From Clarkia xantiana subsp. parviflora (lineage: Eukaryota; Streptophyta; Magnoliopsida; Myrtales; Onagraceae): a DNA stretch of 64,000 nt. The notes beneath the pieces were generated by a model, which saw nothing but the letters and a program-made list of their open reading frames with translations, did no database searches and was not told where the DNA came from. Below are positions 58,775-64,000 of this stretch, in pieces (position 1 is the stretch's first letter; each line of letters opens with the position of its first letter). The translations under genes were made by a program, and so were the position numbers. Location: assembly GCA_036873135.1 (NCBI GenBank), contig JAPTYO010000007.1, forward strand, positions 28,440,763-28,504,762, written 5' to 3'.

Positions 58775-61554
58775 ATGTCTGGTAAGAATTCCTTCTCTGA
58801 TGTTAGCGTAGCCTTTCCCTTATCTTTGATCAGTTTGCTTGCATTTTTTCCGAAAACCCACTACGCATTTTCTTGCCATGGCTAATTTTCAGACAGCGGA
58901 TCCAGTTCTGAGGGGAGAAAACCCTTCAACTTCGATTACGCTCCCAACGAAATCTCGGTGACTGCCTATGATGCAGCTCTCCGAGAAGGATGCATTACCC
59001 AAACCTGGGAGCCTCGCCTTCCTTACTCTCGCCACCGTGCCTCGGGTGACCCTGTGGTCACTCGTCCCAAGGAAGGGGAGATATTTGTCTCTACTGGACA
59101 AATATCGGCAGGAATCCGATTCCCCTTTTGCGGGAATTTGGTTGAGATGTGCACCCACTACAAGACGCATCCAACTACCTTCTCCCCACACGCCATCCAC
59201 GTGTGGAACGCTTTTCAAGTCCTCTGCTTCCGACAGAAATGGGTCTACAGCCTCCAACTCTTCCGAACTTTCTACGGGATGAAGTGTAACGAGGCTGGGG
59301 TTTGCGCCTTCTATCCTCGGATGCCCAAGTGGAATAAGCAGCAGCTTGCCCGGTGCAGTTGGACCAGCGACACCTGGAAGGTTGTCAAGGGTCGAGGGCT
59401 CCTCATCGACACAGGGTCTGACAACAGCGGGTGGAAGAGGAGCTACTTCTTCATTAGGAACAGTTCTATCCCCTGACCCCGATGGGAGATGGAAGCGGAC
59501 ACTCCTCCTGCTTACCACACTTACTCTGATGAAGATTTTCAAATCATTCACTGCATCCAGCTTTACCGTTGGGGGGAGTCTTACACTCCCCTCGATGCTA
59601 ACTCCCTAACGGAGCGGGACCTGGTGAATGCCGGGATCCGCCTCCTCGATATAATCTCTGGGGGTCAACTCCACGACGCCCCCTCCAATATGGTTCCTTG
59701 GGTAACGTTTCTAACCATATCTATATTTTCCATTGTTTGCAGCTAAGAAGGTATCACTGCTGACCAATCTCATCCTTAAGCAGGGGGAGACCGACGCTGT
59801 CCAACGCCCCGCGCGAAAGAGGAAGTCGGCGAAGAAGGCCCCCACTCCGTCGGCATCTCCCTCCGCGGAGAGGAATAAGCGAGCCCGAGTAGAGGAGGTG
59901 GACAAATTCTTCAATGTCCAAAGTGCTGAAGAAGGTAAACAGCTCCGCCTAGCTATTAAATCATACAGGAAGCAAGTTCCTAAGGAGTTGATCCCCTCCA
60001 CCAAGGAGGCCCGAGTCAAGGAGATCAAGCGTATCCTCCGAGGGGAAACTCCCCGCATCCTCAAAGCGGGTTACTACAACTACCACGGGAAAGATCAATA
60101 CGTCTCTCGGCGCGTCATTTGGTGTAAGGATCCTAACCAACTTCCTGACTATCTTTCTGAAGCAATTCATCCTCTAGGTGCAGGTCAATCGGGAACTCAG
60201 TCGGGGGCTGAAGTTTCAGCAGGGGCACCACTTTCCGGTGCTCGAGTTGGAGAGGGTCTCCCTCAACTTCCTGCCCCGATGAGATTGGGGGCTGAAGGAG
60301 CCCCGACAGGCGACCAGTTTCGTCGGGTGGAAGACCTGGACTCCTCCGAGGAGACAGATGAAGGTCTCGCCTTAATTCGTCGTCGCCGGGGGACGAGGCA
60401 GTCCCTACTGAAGCCAACCTCCGGGGGGGCTGCCCCCTCACCTCCGCAGCAGCAGTATTCGCCCATCCACAACCTAACTCCCTCCGGGTCCCAGGGCGAT
60501 TCGGAGATGCGCACCTTCGCGACTCCAGTCGGTCCTCCTCCTCTCCCCTTGGACGGGAGCTTCTACAAGGTGTATGACCCCAACCAAAAGGCGGCTCCTT
60601 GGACCCCGATCCAAACGCTGCAAGGGGTCCAGCTCCGACAGGGTGACACATACCCGGAGCTGGGTCTGCATTTGGTAGCAGGCTCGGTTCTGCCATCTCT
60701 GAAGCTCCCGATCTCCCTGGATCGGGAGGACATCCGCGCGGATGTCCGTGGCATGGCTATTCGTCGGGTGGAGGTAAAATTCCTATTTTCATCCTTTAAT
60801 CAATAAGGCAAAATATTCTTGTACTAACCTTTTCCTCTTTCCTTCGCAGGAGATGGCGGACATAAACCGCTGCTTCGGGTACATCTTTGCCCTCGAGGAG
60901 GCTCTGGAACAGGAGCGGGCCAAGGGGGCTCCCGCGGTTGTAGCCAAGCTTGATGAGGATCTCGCCGCCTCCGAGTCTTCGAGGGGAAAACTGGCCAAGG
61001 AACAGGCCCTCCTCGACCGAAAGACTCGGGACCTCCAAAGGCAGGTTCATGACTTCGAGGGCCTGCTGAAGCGGGAGCAGCAGGAGCGGAAAAAGGACGC
61101 GGAGGCTCGGGACAAGCTTGTCCTCGAGAAGGAGGCTCTAGAGCCGGAAATTGCTGAGGTTCCTGCCAAGCTAGTCGCGGCTGAGACCAGGGGTCGGGAA
61201 GATTATCGGGGCTCCGAGGACTTCCAAACTGACGCGGTGAAATTCTGCACCGCGGAGGTGGAGAACACCCTCTTCAACGCGGTCGAGGAGCTCCATCTGG
61301 AGTATGGGGACGCCATCAACTTCGACAAGTCTGCGACTCTCGCTCCCTTTGCGAAGAATTACTTCGACCTCTTGGAGGAGAGTGATGAGGGCAACACTCC
61401 CGCGGGTGTTGAAGACATGGCGGAGCTTCCAAGTGCCGATCCCCCGACAGTTGATTCCCCGATAATCGACCCTCCAGCAGCTAAACCTGTGGAACCTTCT
61501 GCCACAGATCTTGTGGATCCTGCTCCCGCTAAGGCCAACAAGGACCAAACTTAA
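58775..61554 (+). pseudogene. Accessory gene of gypsy element 2, broken by one stop codon
   Basis: Homologue of the antisense gene in element 1, again opposite to its own pol. Proposed exons 58775-58781, 58893-59701, 59784-60773 and 60850-61554 keep phase (837 codons including the stop). Shared blocks: IFVSTGQISAGIRFPFC, HYKTHPTTFSPHAIHVW, FNVQSAEEGKQLRLAIKSYR, ILRGETPRILKAGYYNY, and ADINRCFGYIFALEEALEQE before a Glu/Lys/Arg-rich coiled coil. A PARKRKSAKK stretch is nuclear-signal-like. In exon 2 an in-frame TGA at 59474-59476 stands where element 1 has the Trp of the IEWPR motif, consistent with a TGG to TGA change; the frame stays open on both sides. Full-length protein would need read-through, so I call it a pseudogene. 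The function of the family is unknown. Confidence 0.78.
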
Positions 61555-61701
61555 TGCTCTATCTTTATAGTCCTTGTAATTCTCCTTTCTTTGTAATATA
61601 CCCTCGGGCCTTTGAGCCCTCCAAATATCAAACTTTTTTAATTCAGATTTATCGTTGCACTTCACAAAGCGACTTACTTATACTTAGAATAAATCTAAGA
61701 A

Positions 61702-61998
61702 CCATGCACCACCTAAGGCGACTTAACAACTCGCACCACTTAAGGCGACTTAACAACTTGCACCACTTAAGGCGACTCAATAACACTTAGAATAAATCTA
61801 AGAACAATCTGATCGGAAGCAACCTCTTTATTCATTGATGGCTCAAAATCTGCTTACATCGAATCAAACAATACATAACTTGCACCACTTAAGGCGACTT
61901 AATAACATCATGCACCACTGAAGGCGACTTAATAACATCTTGCACCACTGAAGGCGACTTAATAACGCAGTGCACCTCTGAAGGCGACTTAATCTCAA
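61702..61998 (-). repeat. 30-bp tandem repeats after pol of element 2
   Basis: Units of about 29-30 bp (TTGCACCACTTAAGGCGACT and TGCACCACTGAAGGCGACTT forms) in two clusters, about 61702-61780 and 61877-61998. Element 1 has only one to two units of this family right after its pol stop (52205-52270) and has amplified the unrelated 50-bp unit instead. Confidence 0.88.
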
Positions 61999-63983
61999 AC
62001 ATGACATTTCTTCAAGTGTTCACCACTGAAAGAATGCTTCAATACTCTGCCATCGAGGTCTTCCAACTTATACGCATTTGGAGCTGGCATCCTCACGACC
62101 TTATAAGGTCCTTCCCATTTTGGCGACATCTTGTTGATCCGATCCAAAAGGGTGAACTCGTTCCGACGCCAAACCAGCTCTCCGACGAAGAACTGTCGGG
62201 ACTTAACTCGCCGATTATAATATCTGGCCGTCGCCAAACGCATTCGAGCCTGGACTTCATCAGCATCCCGCCTCTTTTCCTCGAGCAAGTCCAGTTCCAG
62301 ACGTCTCATTTCATCATTCGTCAAAGGCTCGTAATACCTCATCTGATGGGACGCCACAACTATTTCCACGGGAGCAACGACCTCCGTGCCATAAACAAGG
62401 CCAAACGGAGTCTCCCCAGTTGATCTTTTGGGTGTCGTTCTAACAGCCCAAAGCACATTTTCCAGCTCGTTCAGCCATTTGCCCTTCAAGGCATAAACCC
62501 TTTTCTTCAGGCCATCCATCACGATTTTGTTAGCTGACTCCACCTGTCCATTAGTTTGAGCATGATGGACAGAGGCTGTCTGATGCTCGATGTTCAGTTC
62601 CTCCAGATACTCCTTCACTTGAGCCCCGTTAAATGGAGGACCATTATCGCTAATCAACACCTTAGGAATCCCATATCTGGATATAATATGGGTCTGGAGA
62701 AACTTGACGATTTGGTTCCCCGTTGTCTTGGCCAATGCCTTGGCTTCTATCCATTTCGAAAAATAATCAATGGCCACAAGCAAATATTTACACTGACCTT
62801 GTGCCTGTGGGAGGGGTCCCACCAAGTCGATACCCCACTGCGCGAAGGGCCAAGCACTCTTGATGGACGTCAGATTAGCAGCCGGAGCCACGATATTAGG
62901 GGCATATCTCTGGCACGCGTCACAAGATCGGACTAATAACGTCGCCTCCTTGCTCATCGAAGGCCAGTAATAGCCCAAATTCAGCACTTTCCTCGCAATG
63001 GATCGGGCACCTTCGTGACAAGCCGCGACCCCTTCATGCACCTCCCTAAGGATCCGATTTGCATCGAGCTCAGCCACGCATTTCAAGTAAGGAGTTGAGA
63101 ACCACCCCTTCTTGTATAGCTGATTGTCCACCACCACGTAATTAACTGCGATCCGACGTATCCTGCCAGCTACTACTCCATCATCGGGGACTGCCCCCGT
63201 GGTCAGATACGCGACTATCGGGGTCATCCAAGTGGGCTCCTCCTCCGATCCTGCTTCAATGGCACATACCTCCGATGGATCGGTGGTCGACAATATCACC
63301 TTCTCCAAGAAGTGCACCTTCCAATTTTCCTCGAGGGGTGCCCCCAAGGCAAATTTACTCAAGGCATCTGCTTCCGTATTTTCCTCCCTCGGGATTGCTT
63401 CAATATCAAAACTTTTGAAACTCTCCTTCAAGACTTGCACCTCCCGAATGTACCTTCTCATCATCGGGCTCTTCGCCTCATATCGTCCTTGGACTTGATT
63501 CACAATCAGGCCAGCATCACATTTCACTCTTAAGTGACCAACTCCCGTACATTTGGCGATTTTGAGGCCTGTGATAAGAGCCTCATACTCAGCTTCATTG
63601 TTGGTGGCCCTAAACGTTAAAGCCAAAGCATATCGAAGGGACTCACCCCCGCCTGGTGGTATCAGTACGAACCATGCTCCTGATCCGTCTGAACTCGAAG
63701 AGCCATCAGTGTACATTTCCCAGGTATTTTCTTCATTTGGCTGTTCTGATTGCTCTGGTTGCTCTGCTTTCGGGACCTCCATAGTTGCCCCCTCTACAGG
63801 GCCCGCTTCTTCCAGATCGGGGGCTGTAGACTCTGCTATGAAATCTGCCAACGCCTGGCCCTTAATAGCCGTCCTCGGAGCAAAGTGAATGCGGAACTCA
63901 CTAAGCTCAACTGCCCACTTCACTAATCTCCCCGACGCATCAGGTCGGTTCAAAAAATGCTTCAAAGGCTGATTTGTCAACAC
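61995..63983 (-). CDS. pol: pol C-terminal half of gypsy element 2: RNases H and integrase (partial)
   Basis: Open for 662 codons and continuing beyond the window, so 63983 is not the true start. It contains the end of the first RNase H (LTNQPLKHFLNRPDASG), the second archaeal-type RNase H (YTDGSSSSDGSGA, NNEAEYEAL, KCDAGLIVNQ, ADALSK), the integrase zinc region (CHEGARSIARK...CDACQRYA), integrase catalytic D (WGIDLVGP), D (SDNGPPF) and E (GQVESAN), and the KWEGPYKVV tail ending GEHLKKCHV exactly as in element 1. It lacks the 11-residue insert found in element 1. No stop or frameshift is visible in this part. Confidence 0.93.
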   Translation of the reverse strand: MLTNQPLKHFLNRPDASGRLVKWAVELSEFRIHFAPRTAIKGQALADFIAESTAPDLEEAGPVEGATMEVPKAEQPEQSEQPNEENTWEMYTDGSSSSDGSGAWFVLIPPGGGESLRYALALTFRATNNEAEYEALITGLKIAKCTGVGHLRVKCDAGLIVNQVQGRYEAKSPMMRRYIREVQVLKESFKSFDIEAIPREENTEADALSKFALGAPLEENWKVHFLEKVILSTTDPSEVCAIEAGSEEEPTWMTPIVAYLTTGAVPDDGVVAGRIRRIAVNYVVVDNQLYKKGWFSTPYLKCVAELDANRILREVHEGVAACHEGARSIARKVLNLGYYWPSMSKEATLLVRSCDACQRYAPNIVAPAANLTSIKSAWPFAQWGIDLVGPLPQAQGQCKYLLVAIDYFSKWIEAKALAKTTGNQIVKFLQTHIISRYGIPKVLISDNGPPFNGAQVKEYLEELNIEHQTASVHHAQTNGQVESANKIVMDGLKKRVYALKGKWLNELENVLWAVRTTPKRSTGETPFGLVYGTEVVAPVEIVVASHQMRYYEPLTNDEMRRLELDLLEEKRRDADEVQARMRLATARYYNRRVKSRQFFVGELVWRRNEFTLLDRINKMSPKWEGPYKVVRMPAPNAYKLEDLDGRVLKHSFSGEHLKKCHV

Positions 63984-64000
63984 AGTAATCTCATGCGCAT

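Larger units (their letters stand above)
57557..64000 (-). mobile_element. Second Tat-type gypsy element, inverted, cut by window end
   Basis: A diverged relative of element 1 on the opposite strand, with the same layout: pol (minus, ending 61995), tandem repeats, accessory gene (plus, therefore antisense to pol), polypurine tract, 3' LTR. Its gag, RT and 5' LTR lie beyond the window. LTR sequence and pol protein are clearly related but not nearly as close as the two LTRs of element 1, so this is a different family member and not a recent copy. Confidence 0.92.

Overview
The window is plant nuclear DNA, most likely from a eudicot. The evidence is AT-rich intergenic sequence, genes with many GT..AG introns, plant-only gene families (an oxidosqualene cyclase for triterpenes and an NPR1-type BTB/ankyrin protein), and plant retrotransposon lineages (Ty1/copia, Tat-type Ty3/gypsy, a TRIM). 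I cannot name the species. Exon boundaries were placed by hand from splice consensus and reading phase; in all three host genes the coding exons sum to a whole number of codons.

Host genes, all on the + strand: (1) 1295-12052, a DExH-box RNA helicase with an ankyrin insert (DExH2/DExH6/NIH type, related to animal YTHDC2), 13 exons, 1282 aa, with a TRIM retroelement, a fresh 366-bp tandem duplication and a possible solo LTR in its introns. (2) 28482-33303, an oxidosqualene cyclase of the amyrin/lupeol synthase class, 16 exons, 758 aa, DCTAE catalytic motif, with an unusual MFCYCR product-control motif. (3) 39278-42888, an NPR1/NPR3/NPR4-like salicylate receptor/co-regulator, 4 exons, 555 aa, with a triplicated block in intron 1 and a Helitron-like terminus in intron 2.

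Between them: a degenerate Ty1/copia element (13651-19552) that carries a nested hAT-type non-autonomous element with a perfect 8-bp target duplication; at least four large inverted-repeat elements (20669-21183, 24695-25217, 36479-37018 and 37028-37880, the last holding GC-rich, gene-like DNA as Pack-MULEs do); an old duplicated block (19580/20272); and microsatellites. No protein gene is evident in 19553-28350 or 33304-39270.

From about 44 kb onward the window is a nest of Ty3/gypsy elements. A degraded LTR-like block (about 43960-45010) is followed by a very young, full-length 11.2-kb Tat-type element (46010-57191; the two 658-bp LTRs differ at about 2 positions). A second, diverged member lies 365 bp away in the opposite orientation (57557 to beyond 64000), so the two 3' ends face each other. 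Each element has a sense gag-pol (pol with protease, RT, a first RNase H, a second archaeal-type RNase H, and integrase) and, between pol and the 3' LTR, an intron-containing antisense gene with its own TATA/telo-box promoter. The antisense gene encodes a roughly 840-aa protein: conserved N-terminal domain, basic nuclear-type linker, coiled-coil tail. It is intact in the young copy and broken by a nonsense codon in the other. Where pol and the antisense gene converge, each element has amplified a different tandem repeat. This antisense gene and the hypervariable convergent region are the most interesting system in the window.
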